DNA from: Solen grandis
Lineage: Eukaryota > Mollusca > Bivalvia > Adapedonta > Solenidae
Length of the DNA: 64,000 nt
Reading direction: 5' to 3'
NCBI GenBank assembly: GCA_021229015.1
Contig: CM037788.1
Span: 51,439,639-51,503,638 of the forward strand
Shown here: positions 15,480 through 22,534 of the stretch, piece by piece
Layout: each line of letters begins with the position of its first letter
Position numbering within the stretch: the stretch's first letter is position 1
Position numbers and translations under genes: made by a program
The notes under the pieces: model-generated
What the model was told of the DNA's origin: nothing
What the model saw: only the letters and a program-made list of their open reading frames with translations
The model's database searches: none

Positions 15480-18400
15480 GAGCTGCACCGCCTCTTTTTC
15501 GATTGCACTCGAGACAGGTCAGGCGGACATTGTCATGGGTGTGGCCTCTGGAGTTGTCCAGCCGGTCCACACTGAACTGCTGTGTGTCTTTCGGGGCATA
15601 AGCCCAGAGCAGCTCGATGTTGCATGCTGCACAATGGTTGCTTTGGGTCTCCTTGAGCCGCAGGATGTGGTCGACCTTGAGGTTGAATCCCATCCGGCCC
15701 TTTTGGTCCTGGTGCTTATAAGCCACGAGCTTCCTTTGGATCGCCTTGCGGAGTTGCTGCTCGGTGAGTTGCCTTACCTCGGAACCCTCCTCCGGGGGAC
15801 AGACTACTCGTTCGAGTTGGTGCATGTACTCTACTCGGGATACAGCAAGGTAGGCCAGATTGGACCACTGTAGGTAGTCGTCAATGATCCATACTTTCTT
15901 GGGGCTGTGGATTGTTAGGCCCTGGGAGGAGTGGACTGTGATGGAATACCCCAGACGCCAGTCACCTGTCTGTATAGCAGTCTCTACTGCGTCGATTGGA
16001 ACGTCCACGATGTCGTTGAGAACAAGCTCTTCTGTCCGGAGAGTACCCGGGACCATCACCTGAATATTCTGCCTTCGGGTGTCTATCGGGTGGTAGAGAA
16101 GAGGGACGGCAACATCTGGGAAGTGCTCCTTGTGCTTTTGGAGTAGAAGCCTCTGGGCTCTGTCGCGAACCTTTTGTCTCGAGGTCAGAATGAGATCGCC
16201 TGGCTTCCACGTGTCCACAAACCGATCCCATCCAAGACAGCTGGGCAACGCCCTCCGCATCTCTCGGCACTGGTCTTTGTCGGGTTGGAGACGCATTTTT
16301 CTTTTCAGGTCCCTGAGTGCGGTGTCCTTCGCTCTGTGGTCGACCTCAACCTCCTCATAGTGGTCCGCCTTCTGCCGCAGCCAGTCGTGCGGCATCTCTC
16401 CCGCGATTGGCGGTGGCTGTCCCTGGTCACCACAGCAGACGACCTGGACGCCTCTTTGGTCGAGCCAGTCGAGAAAGGTCTCGAGGATAGGCCGGGGTAC
16501 GGTACAGACCTCGTCCCAGATAATCACCCTCGGGATGAACTTCTGCCCCATCCTATCTGGGGTCCACTCCGTTTGTCCGCTCCAGCGGAAGAAGCTGTGG
16601 TAGGTTTGAGCCTTTACTTCCCGGGTCCGCATCTCTTTGGCCAGACGATGGGTCGGAGTGAAGACGAGAGGCCGTCTAGCACGGAAGAGCTCGATGGCCC
16701 GGGTGGTTTTGCCTGAGCCTCCACCGCCGTTGAGGTAGCTTAACTTATACCTTGACAGTGGATCATCGTGTCTTGGTGATGTGGATGGGGCGAGGCCCTT
16801 TTCTTGTTTCATATATTCGGGCAGCGGAAGGTAGGAGGCGTGCTCCATTGGCATGTACAGTTGCTCGCCCTTGTCTCTCCACTGAGCTGGGGCAACAGGG
16901 GGTAGGTACGGCTTCCCAAGCAGGCAGGATCCACAAAAGTCCCTCCTGCAGTCGCACAACCTTGGAGCTAAGTAGGCATCAACTCCCTGTAGCTTATGCA
17001 ATGCCGTTTTCTGGATGTAGATGGAGTCAGTTGCCACTCGGACAGCCTCGTCGGGCGTGAACCGGCGAAGCATCTCTAGGAGGTTGATGTGGGCATATGC
17101 CAGCATGCTGGCCCTTAGGTGGGCGTACTGCGGCTGGGTGCCGTCGTAGTAGGTGAGGACATGGCCCAGCGGGCACCTTTGTGGGGCCCCGACCAGCGTG
17201 CCGCTTTGGCGGGTATCGCGGACCAGGAAGTCGAGCTCTCCGGGGTCGGTTACGAGCCTCCGGATGAGGCACTTTCCGCCGGCCTTGCTGCCCTGGGTAA
17301 ACTTACCGATAATGCCGCAGCCCTGGTTTCGGTCTTCCGGGAGCCAGACCTCCGTTTGCTTCTCGAATGCGATGATAGCCTCTCGGACCTTAAGAGAATT
17401 CAACAGGCCACTTTCCACAAGGTAGGCCAACAGGGACGTCGGGGCCCAACCGTTCTCTGTGAAACGCTTCCCAAACCAGGCAGGGATGACAGGGTGTACT
17501 TTTGGCGCGAACTCCCACTCCTGGACCTCGGCGAAGCCTGTACCAATATCTTCCGGGAGTGCGCCGTTGATGGCTACGCGGGCCATGCGGTGGCTGGGAT
17601 GCCCGAACCTTTGGAAGTAAGGCCTGGCTTCACCTTGCCCCTGGAAGCTGGCAGGGTAGCAGGCCTTCATATCAATGCTAACGATTTCCCTGGTATCGTA
17701 GTCCATCGAGTTCCACAGCCCGCCGTGTCCGTGCTCTACACAAGCCTTTTGGATGTCGTCGAGGAAGCTGGCTGGGGTTGGCTTCCAGCCGTTTCGCTCC
17801 TTGGCCTTTATGCTGGCTGCGTGGTTCTCTCCGAAAGCCCTATCTGCCAGGTCCTCATCTCCCAAGAATCTACATACATCCTGCAGTCTTTGGTGGGCCT
17901 CCTGAGTCCGGTAGGTGCGGCCATCCTGGAGCACGAACTGGTCAACGGAAAGCCTCTTGTCTTGGCCGCCTCCGAGCAGCCAGACGGCTACCGGGTCACC
18001 ATGGGTTGCTTCCTGGATGGCCTGCCAGACGTCGCCCCCGTATATGCGGACCTGTCGGGCTTGGGGAAAGTGGAGGTCTTTTGACCAAGCATGGCCGTTG
18101 TGGACGATGAGTTCTATGGACCGGTGACCACCCCTACCATACTTCCCACTGTTGTAGATGTCCTCCCTGGCGATGTCCCGCAGAACGATCGCTCGCTTGA
18201 GGATCGTTTCCAATTTAGCCACATCGTCGACCGTAGCACCCCTCTCGTGAACTTTCCGCTCCCACTCCTGAATTTTCTGGCGCCTTGTGGGGGTCAGTCC
18301 TTGGCCCCTTAGGGCGCCCTCAAAGTGCTCTACGACTCTTTGAGCAACACAGTTGAGGTCGCCGTCCCTTAGCGGGGCTATGTTGGCGAGGTCTGGTTCT

Positions 18401-19239
18401 CTGATGAGGTAGAGGCCATACACCACCGCGGTAACGGGATAGGCGTTCTGATAGTACACACTGTCGATCCCGTGGAGCGCACCTGGCTTGGTGTCCCGGG
18501 AAAGGTGGACGACTGCCTGTCCCTTCTTCCGCTCAGCCTTGACCGGGTCGAACTTGTCTTCAACAACCCAGTCTCCCTCACCCCTCTCCCTCAAGAACTT
18601 AAGCCTCAATATATATTCGCCATCTGGAAGGGCTGCGAGCAGCGCTGCTGCCCTCTCTTTGGTCATGCGGGCATCCAGGGCAATCCGGCCAGCTCTGGCA
18701 TACATGCCATTGGCGACCTTGACGTCACTGATGTCAAGCGGGTCTTCTGCCTCTACCCTCCATGTTGAGAAGACCGCGGCGGCACCATCGACCTCAAACT
18801 CCTCTTTGGCGTTGGTTAACACCTCAACCCACGACTCATCGGCGGGGAGCCTTACTGGGGAAAGAACCTGGTCATCAAGGTCGATAAACTGTTGATCAGC
18901 CGGGACGGGGTCTGGCAGTTCGTTTGTCTTTACTTCGGTGAACAAGTCTAGAATCTCATCCTGGTATTCCTTCACGGATCTCAGGGTTTTCTTGTTATCA
19001 GGGCGGATAGGGTCAAATTCCTCCTCAATCGCCTTTCTCTTGGCAACCTTCTTTTTGTTTGGTGGTAGAGGAGGTCGATATTTCTCAGGCTGTAAGGGCT
19101 TTAACAAGCGCGCTTTGACACCCTCGGGAATGGGCTCATCTAGAATGTTTTTGACAACATCATAGAGAGTCGAATGGTTCTGACGTCCCGTTGGTATTTC
19201 TGCCAATAGCTGCTCTATGTAGTCATCCATAGTGGCCAT
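15469..19239 (-). CDS. Fusion of DNA polymerase B, SF1 helicase and HNH nuclease
   Basis: Intact 1256-residue frame. After a basic N-terminal region, the polymerase shows motif A (DMKACYP, about 521-527), a motif-B-like IIGKFTQGSK and motif C (VATDSIYI, about 732-739), characteristic of protein-primed family B enzymes. A Cys cluster (CDCRRDFCGSCL) follows. Residues about 835-1180 form an SF1 helicase: Walker A LNGGGGSGKTTRA, then TYHSFFRWSG, VIIWDEVCTV (Walker B), VVCCGDQGQPPPIAG, SITVHSSQGLT and YLAVSRVEY. The last 66 residues form an HNH module: CAAC (1203-1206), DRLDNSRGHTHDN and CLECN (1242-1246). Ordinary Polinton polymerases lack the last two domains, so this appears to be a replicase with built-in unwinding and cleavage. 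Upstream of the ATG is CTTCTTGTATATCGAACACC, which is also the 3' end of the neighbouring gene. Confidence 0.9.
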   Translation of the reverse strand: MATMDDYIEQLLAEIPTGRQNHSTLYDVVKNILDEPIPEGVKARLLKPLQPEKYRPPLPPNKKKVAKRKAIEEEFDPIRPDNKKTLRSVKEYQDEILDLFTEVKTNELPDPVPADQQFIDLDDQVLSPVRLPADESWVEVLTNAKEEFEVDGAAAVFSTWRVEAEDPLDISDVKVANGMYARAGRIALDARMTKERAAALLAALPDGEYILRLKFLRERGEGDWVVEDKFDPVKAERKKGQAVVHLSRDTKPGALHGIDSVYYQNAYPVTAVVYGLYLIREPDLANIAPLRDGDLNCVAQRVVEHFEGALRGQGLTPTRRQKIQEWERKVHERGATVDDVAKLETILKRAIVLRDIAREDIYNSGKYGRGGHRSIELIVHNGHAWSKDLHFPQARQVRIYGGDVWQAIQEATHGDPVAVWLLGGGQDKRLSVDQFVLQDGRTYRTQEAHQRLQDVCRFLGDEDLADRAFGENHAASIKAKERNGWKPTPASFLDDIQKACVEHGHGGLWNSMDYDTREIVSIDMKACYPASFQGQGEARPYFQRFGHPSHRMARVAINGALPEDIGTGFAEVQEWEFAPKVHPVIPAWFGKRFTENGWAPTSLLAYLVESGLLNSLKVREAIIAFEKQTEVWLPEDRNQGCGIIGKFTQGSKAGGKCLIRRLVTDPGELDFLVRDTRQSGTLVGAPQRCPLGHVLTYYDGTQPQYAHLRASMLAYAHINLLEMLRRFTPDEAVRVATDSIYIQKTALHKLQGVDAYLAPRLCDCRRDFCGSCLLGKPYLPPVAPAQWRDKGEQLYMPMEHASYLPLPEYMKQEKGLAPSTSPRHDDPLSRYKLSYLNGGGGSGKTTRAIELFRARRPLVFTPTHRLAKEMRTREVKAQTYHSFFRWSGQTEWTPDRMGQKFIPRVIIWDEVCTVPRPILETFLDWLDQRGVQVVCCGDQGQPPPIAGEMPHDWLRQKADHYEEVEVDHRAKDTALRDLKRKMRLQPDKDQCREMRRALPSCLGWDRFVDTWKPGDLILTSRQKVRDRAQRLLLQKHKEHFPDVAVPLLYHPIDTRRQNIQVMVPGTLRTEELVLNDIVDVPIDAVETAIQTGDWRLGYSITVHSSQGLTIHSPKKVWIIDDYLQWSNLAYLAVSRVEYMHQLERVVCPPEEGSEVRQLTEQQLRKAIQRKLVAYKHQDQKGRMGFNLKVDHILRLKETQSNHCAACNIELLWAYAPKDTQQFSVDRLDNSRGHTHDNVRLTCLECNRKRGGAALTA

Positions 19240-19275
19240 GTTCTCAGATGGGTATATCTATTACACAGCCTGTCT

Positions 19276-19563
19276 CTAAATGGGTGTTCGATATACAAGA
19301 AGTTCAGTCAATACCAGATTTAGCCGCTTTTTGGCGGCTTTCTCCAAAGCCATATGCTGGTGTCGAACTTTATCTCGACCACAACCCCTGCAGAGTTCTA
19401 TTTCACTCTGAATCCCGTTTCCGCACCTTCTACAAGGCACTGGAATTTTGCTGCCTTTGCGGATTTTGGCCAAGTGGATCTTACAGTACTTTTGGCAACA
19501 GCTTTTCCCACAGACCACATTTTCCCCAACTTTCAACCAACAGCATAAGTTATGACCTATCAT
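19276..19563 (-). CDS. Cys-rich zinc-binding protein
   Basis: 95-residue intact frame with a dense Cys/His pattern: C7, C8, C18, C22, C23, C27, H30, then a zinc-ribbon-like C44-x2-C47 and C58-x2-C61. A basic helix follows (KAAKKRLNLVLTELL). Such a small zinc protein next to the polymerase suggests a DNA-binding replication or early transcription factor; that is inference. I recall related Cys-rich proteins at the same position in other elements. A TATA-like ATATATATA lies about 25-35 bp upstream of the ATG. The frame on the opposite strand is a shadow that also runs through TIR sequence. Confidence 0.7.
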   Translation of the reverse strand: MIGHNLCCWLKVGENVVCGKSCCQKYCKIHLAKIRKGSKIPVPCRRCGNGIQSEIELCRGCGRDKVRHQHMALEKAAKKRLNLVLTELLVYRTPI

Positions 19564-19576
19564 GCTGCACTGCGGT

Positions 19577-19624
19577 ATACCTACTGCAATATATATATCT
19601 AAATGGATGTTCGGGATACAAGAA
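19577..19624 (-). promoter_or_regulatory. Repeated upstream motif and TATA box of the zinc-protein gene
   Basis: Read leftward, CTTCTTGTATCCCGAACATC at about 19625-19606 closely repeats the last codons of the zinc-protein gene (19304-19278), which in turn lie just upstream of the polymerase ATG. So both leftward genes are preceded by the same motif. An ATATATATA box lies between the motif and the zinc-protein ATG. The motif is either a shared promoter element or a duplicated gene end. Confidence 0.4.
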
Positions 19625-19670
19625 GCGGGCCGGCGAGGGTGATGGGCCGTCCCTAAGGCTCTGGGCTGGG

Positions 19671-20033
19671 TCTATCCCTGTCGCCACATTTATTATGGTG
19701 ACCTTTATACTGCATCGGCAGAATAAGGTCGATGCCGGCCTTCGGAGGCTTAACGAGGAATGTCTCCGAGAGAAAACCCAGGTCTCTACCTCAGACTAAT
19801 AGCAGAGGTCTCTACCTGCCCACTTTTTTGCCCCCCCTTGAGCCCGGGCTTTCCCGGAGGGAAAGCGAGGGTTGTGGGCCGTCCCTAGGGCTGGGTACTA
19901 AATTGGGGTCTGAGTCGCGCGAAATGGTGCTGGGGGACTCCCCGGGCCAATAACTTGTATGATCACCCCCCCCTGCTGGTGCTGGGGGACTCCCCGGGCC
20001 AATATAACAAGTCCGGTCACACCCTTTGCTGCT
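19671..20033 (-). repeat. Right terminal inverted repeat
   Basis: About 363 bp, matching the left TIR in inverted orientation. It runs from GATAGA/TCTATC at the inner edge to GCAGCAAAGG/CCTTTGCTGC at the tip. It contains the paired GGGGACTCCC blocks and the GGGAAAGC hairpin, but not the roughly 360-bp insertion seen on the left. High identity between arms indicates recent insertion or continuing terminal homogenisation. Confidence 0.93.
19933..19994 (-). promoter_or_regulatory. Two NF-kB consensus matches in the right TIR
   Basis: GGGGACTCCC at 19933-19942 and 19985-19994 is the reverse complement of GGGAGTCCCC, mirroring the left-end pair. Functional meaning is unproven. Confidence 0.3.
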
Positions 20034-20039
20034 AGACTA
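20034..20039. repeat. Target-site duplication, right (AGACTA)
   Basis: Identical to 6139-6144. The duplicated hexamer lies in MULE-derived sequence and marks the insertion point of the Polinton. Confidence 0.75.
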
Positions 20040-20146
20040 TAGTCACTCATCCATGACAGTCTATTGTTATCCAATTAAGCATGATTCCCAACTGTCCCAC
20101 CTTGATTTTTACTGTTTTATATAAAAGTGGGACAGTTGGGAAGACA

Positions 20147-20398
20147 CCGCCGTGGCCGAGCGGTTACAGTCGTGGACTACAAATCTCTCAGCCCCTCACC
20201 GCTGTGGGTTCGAATCCCGGTAGGGACTTCAGATGAGGAAGCCTTCCAGCTGGCTTGCGGTAGGTCGGTGGTTCTACCCGGGTACCTCTGTGTACTCGGG
20301 GTCTTCCTCGACCTGTAATTAGCTGGACGTCGCTGTATGATTGAAATACTATCGCAGCTACGGCAAACTCCAATACAACAACAACAACAACAAATATT
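20147..20398 (+). mobile_element. tRNA-derived SINE, near full length
   Basis: Box A TGGCCGAGCGG (about 20152-20162) and box B GGGTTCGAATCCC (about 20207-20219) show a tRNA-type Pol III promoter. The conserved body then runs through GAGGAAGCCTTCCAGCTGGC, GTACTCGGGGTCTTCC and TGTAATTAGCTGGACGTCGC to a (CAA)n tail. The same body recurs at 34795 and 56575. It begins immediately after the MULE end at 20140. Confidence 0.85.
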
Positions 20399-20589
20399 TT
20401 ACAAAAGTTACTTTTTGCTCTATATTACAGTTGGTCCCACATTCTAGTCCAACGAAATGCCTGCACTTACAAACTATACTACTCGAACCGCGATTTTGTA
20501 CAACACTTGTTTGTTTTAGAACAACAACAAGCTTTTATAAGCAAAATACATTAACAACAATTTGTACGGAGTCCAATTAGTGCCACTTC
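20399..20589. other. Spacer between SINE and CGACAC array
   Basis: Non-coding, with a few CAACAA stretches. Nothing further recognised. Confidence 0.5.
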
Positions 20590-20990
20590 GAATGTCGCTG
20601 TATGAAAACGACGCACGACAATTGTAAACGACACTCGACATTACAGCGCGCAAATGTCGCGTTGACTCACCATATTTTTTTCATGAAATATCGCAATAAA
20701 TATCGAGTGTCGTTTCAAAATGTGCGTCGCGTTGCATTGTCGTGTGTCGTTTCGCAATGTCATGCTAATATCGTGTGTCGCGTGGAAAGGTCGACGCACG
20801 ACAATTGTAAACGACACACGACAATATTACACGACAACGTGACACGACGCACGCACGACATTATACAGCGAGTACATTTCGTGGAATTGTCGTGTGTCGT
20901 GTTACAGTTTAATCGCGACACACGACATCATAAAACGACGAACGACAATGCGACGCAATACACGATAATGTGACACGACACTCGACACAC
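20590..20990. repeat. Irregular array of CGACACACGACA-type motifs
   Basis: At least a dozen occurrences of CGACAC, GTCGTGTGTCG, ACGACAATT and variants, in both orientations, within 400 bp. The stretch is strikingly CpG-rich for this genome. The 123-codon rightward frame through it is an artefact of the repeat. It abuts the fold-back at 20991. A phrase with GCGCGCAAAT occurs both here (about 20645) and just beyond the fold-back (about 21562), so the array and fold-back probably belong to one composite element. Confidence 0.65.
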
Positions 20991-21545
20991 TGGCACTAGA
21001 ACTGCAGAACTGCAAATTACATTGTAGTCTTGATAATCAAAAATATACATGTACGATTTTTTCTCCGTTACTGTATATTAAAATACCAGTATATAGTATA
21101 TACAGTACCAGCGTCGGAAACCCACGAGCGCTCATTCCATTACTTCAATCATCGCCCATGGGATTATCAGTTAGCATTTGCTCGTTATCGACCATTTGAA
21201 AAGCCGCGCCACCATTTGTAGCCCCACAATGTTGTGGGGATTTTTGACTAATAGAAACTCTCGTACTTACGGTAGCGCAGCGTGACGTAATCACTGTGAG
21301 GAGTGTGTTACTGGCTTACAGATTTTAGATCTCCAACTGAAGAGTACTCATTTGTGTAAGCAGAATTTTGATTGGTCGACGTACGTCTTGTGAATATCCT
21401 TATAACGATAAATTGCTAGCCAACTATCCTACGGCTGACAGATGTAATAGGCAGCCGTGGGTATCCGACGCTGATACAGTACAAAGGGGAAAAAAATCGT
21501 AATCAACATTCCAATGAAATTGGCATTTCTGCGGTTCTAGTGCCA
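20991..21545. mobile_element. Fold-back element with arms of about 90-135 bp
   Basis: The outer arms at 20991-21070 and 21484-21545 are inverted copies: TGGCACTAGAACTGCAGAA against its complement ending TTCTAGTGCCA, and ACGATTTTTTCTCC against GGGGAAAAAAATCGT. The inner arms at 21101-21126 and 21456-21481 pair TACAGTACCAGCGTCGGA with TCCGACGCTGATACAGTA. The centre (about 330 bp) is non-coding. It reads as a MITE or fold-back DNA element. Confidence 0.7.
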
Positions 21546-21962
21546 TTGACTTGACATTATAGCGCGCAAATATCGTAAGTCAACGCTAGCCATTAGTCTG
21601 TAATTTTTTTCCAATAATCACCGTTTTTAACGGTGCGATTATAAAACATTACTCTATCAACGTACTGACACCGGTTAAATTTATGGTCAAATTTGACCAA
21701 ATTTTGTATTATTTCCAAAATACCCTGTACCAACTCTGTTGCCAAATTTCAGAATTTTAAGCTGTTTGATTGAATACCTATAGTTGAATACCTGTAATCC
21801 TATACAGGATCTCTAGGTTAAATATCGCGGCAAAACGTCTTGTAATGTCAACAGTCAGCAAACTGACAGTTACTCCGTATGGAGCGTAAGAGGCCGCGCA
21901 TTGGCCACTTGTGTGCATAGAAATCTTAATTTCAGGTTAATTTAAAAAGAAACGTCCAAAAT

Positions 21963-22003
<41 letters not shown>

Positions 22004-22434
22004 CTTGGCACAAAAACCGCATGACCTTGTAAAGCTTTTGACATTGTCTTTTAATCGTGTCGTTTAATATTTTCGCCATCTCCTGTTCTCCTATGTAATG
22101 AAGTAAAAAAGATTAGGGATAACACAAACGGCAATTAAAGAAAATGATTGCTTATAATTTGACATGTCTGTTGAAATTCGACCGGTGGCGTTTCATAACC
22201 AAAAATTCACAAATGTAAGGTGATAAGGCAATGTCTGTTTATCTTTTTAATATATTGATATTAATAAAACATGTCTATGTTATTTTTTTCACATAGCCCA
22301 TCCTGTCTGCAAGTTAATAAAGCCATGTAATAGGAAATCATATAGTCAAATAAGAAATGATGCTTTTTAATAATTGTACTTACACTGCGTTTTCATCCTC
22401 ATTTTTAAATCACTATTTGTAATATATCATAATT
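21546..22434. other. AT-rich non-coding stretch with (CA)n at 21965-22000
   Basis: No coding frame. A CA microsatellite of about 18 units is the only distinct feature. Confidence 0.6.
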
Positions 22435-22534
22435 NNNNNNNNNNNNNNNNNNNNNNNNNNNNNNNNNNNNNNNNNNNNNNNNNNNNNNNNNNNNNNNNNN
22501 NNNNNNNNNNNNNNNNNNNNNNNNNNNNNNNNNN
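22435..22534. other. Assembly gap (100 N)
   Basis: Exactly 100 N, the conventional filler for a scaffold gap of unknown size. Any open frame crossing it is meaningless. Confidence 0.99.

Larger units (their letters stand above)
6145..20033. mobile_element. Polinton/Maverick (adintovirus-like) element, full length
   Basis: A 13.9-kb unit with long terminal inverted repeats, a 6-bp flanking duplication, and recognisable genes for protein-primed-type PolB, retroviral-type integrase, packaging ATPase, capsid and penton. That gene set defines Polintons/Mavericks. The GC content is clearly higher than in the surrounding sequence. Genes lie in three blocks: leftward 6972-9049, rightward 9064-15432 and leftward 19563-15469. 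No adenain-type maturation protease was recognised. Capsid, penton and integrase each have one frame break and one accessory gene has a stop, so the copy is complete in layout but not clearly functional. Confidence 0.93.
3509..20140 (+). mobile_element. MULE-type DNA transposon, split by a nested Polinton
   Basis: The 14-mer CCCAACTGTCCCAC occurs at 3509-3522 and, inverted, at 20127-20140. Further direct copies lie just inside each end (3540-3553 and 20087-20100). Between them is a FLYWCH/MULE transposase gene. Removing the 13.9-kb Polinton leaves about 2.7 kb, a normal size for such an element. A target-site duplication for the MULE was not found (3500-3508 and 20141-20149 do not match), so the outer limits are approximate. 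The similarity extends a few bases into AT-rich sequence after the 14-mer, supporting terminal repeats. Confidence 0.65.

Noticed and set aside
15460..18900. Several rightward frames of 100-321 codons opposite the polymerase gene
   Set aside because: They are shadows of the intact 1256-residue leftward gene; none has recognisable domains, while the leftward frame has full polymerase, helicase and HNH motifs.
19248..19799. 183-codon rightward frame crossing into the right TIR
   Set aside because: It overlaps the zinc-binding gene in antisense and its C-terminal part translates terminal-repeat sequence also present at the left end.
20148..20226. Functional tRNA gene
   Set aside because: Box A and box B are present, but the acceptor ends do not pair and the sequence continues into the SINE body and tail.
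20602..20973. 123-codon frame rich in His, Val and Arg
   Set aside because: It lies wholly within the CGACAC motif array and is repeat-encoded.
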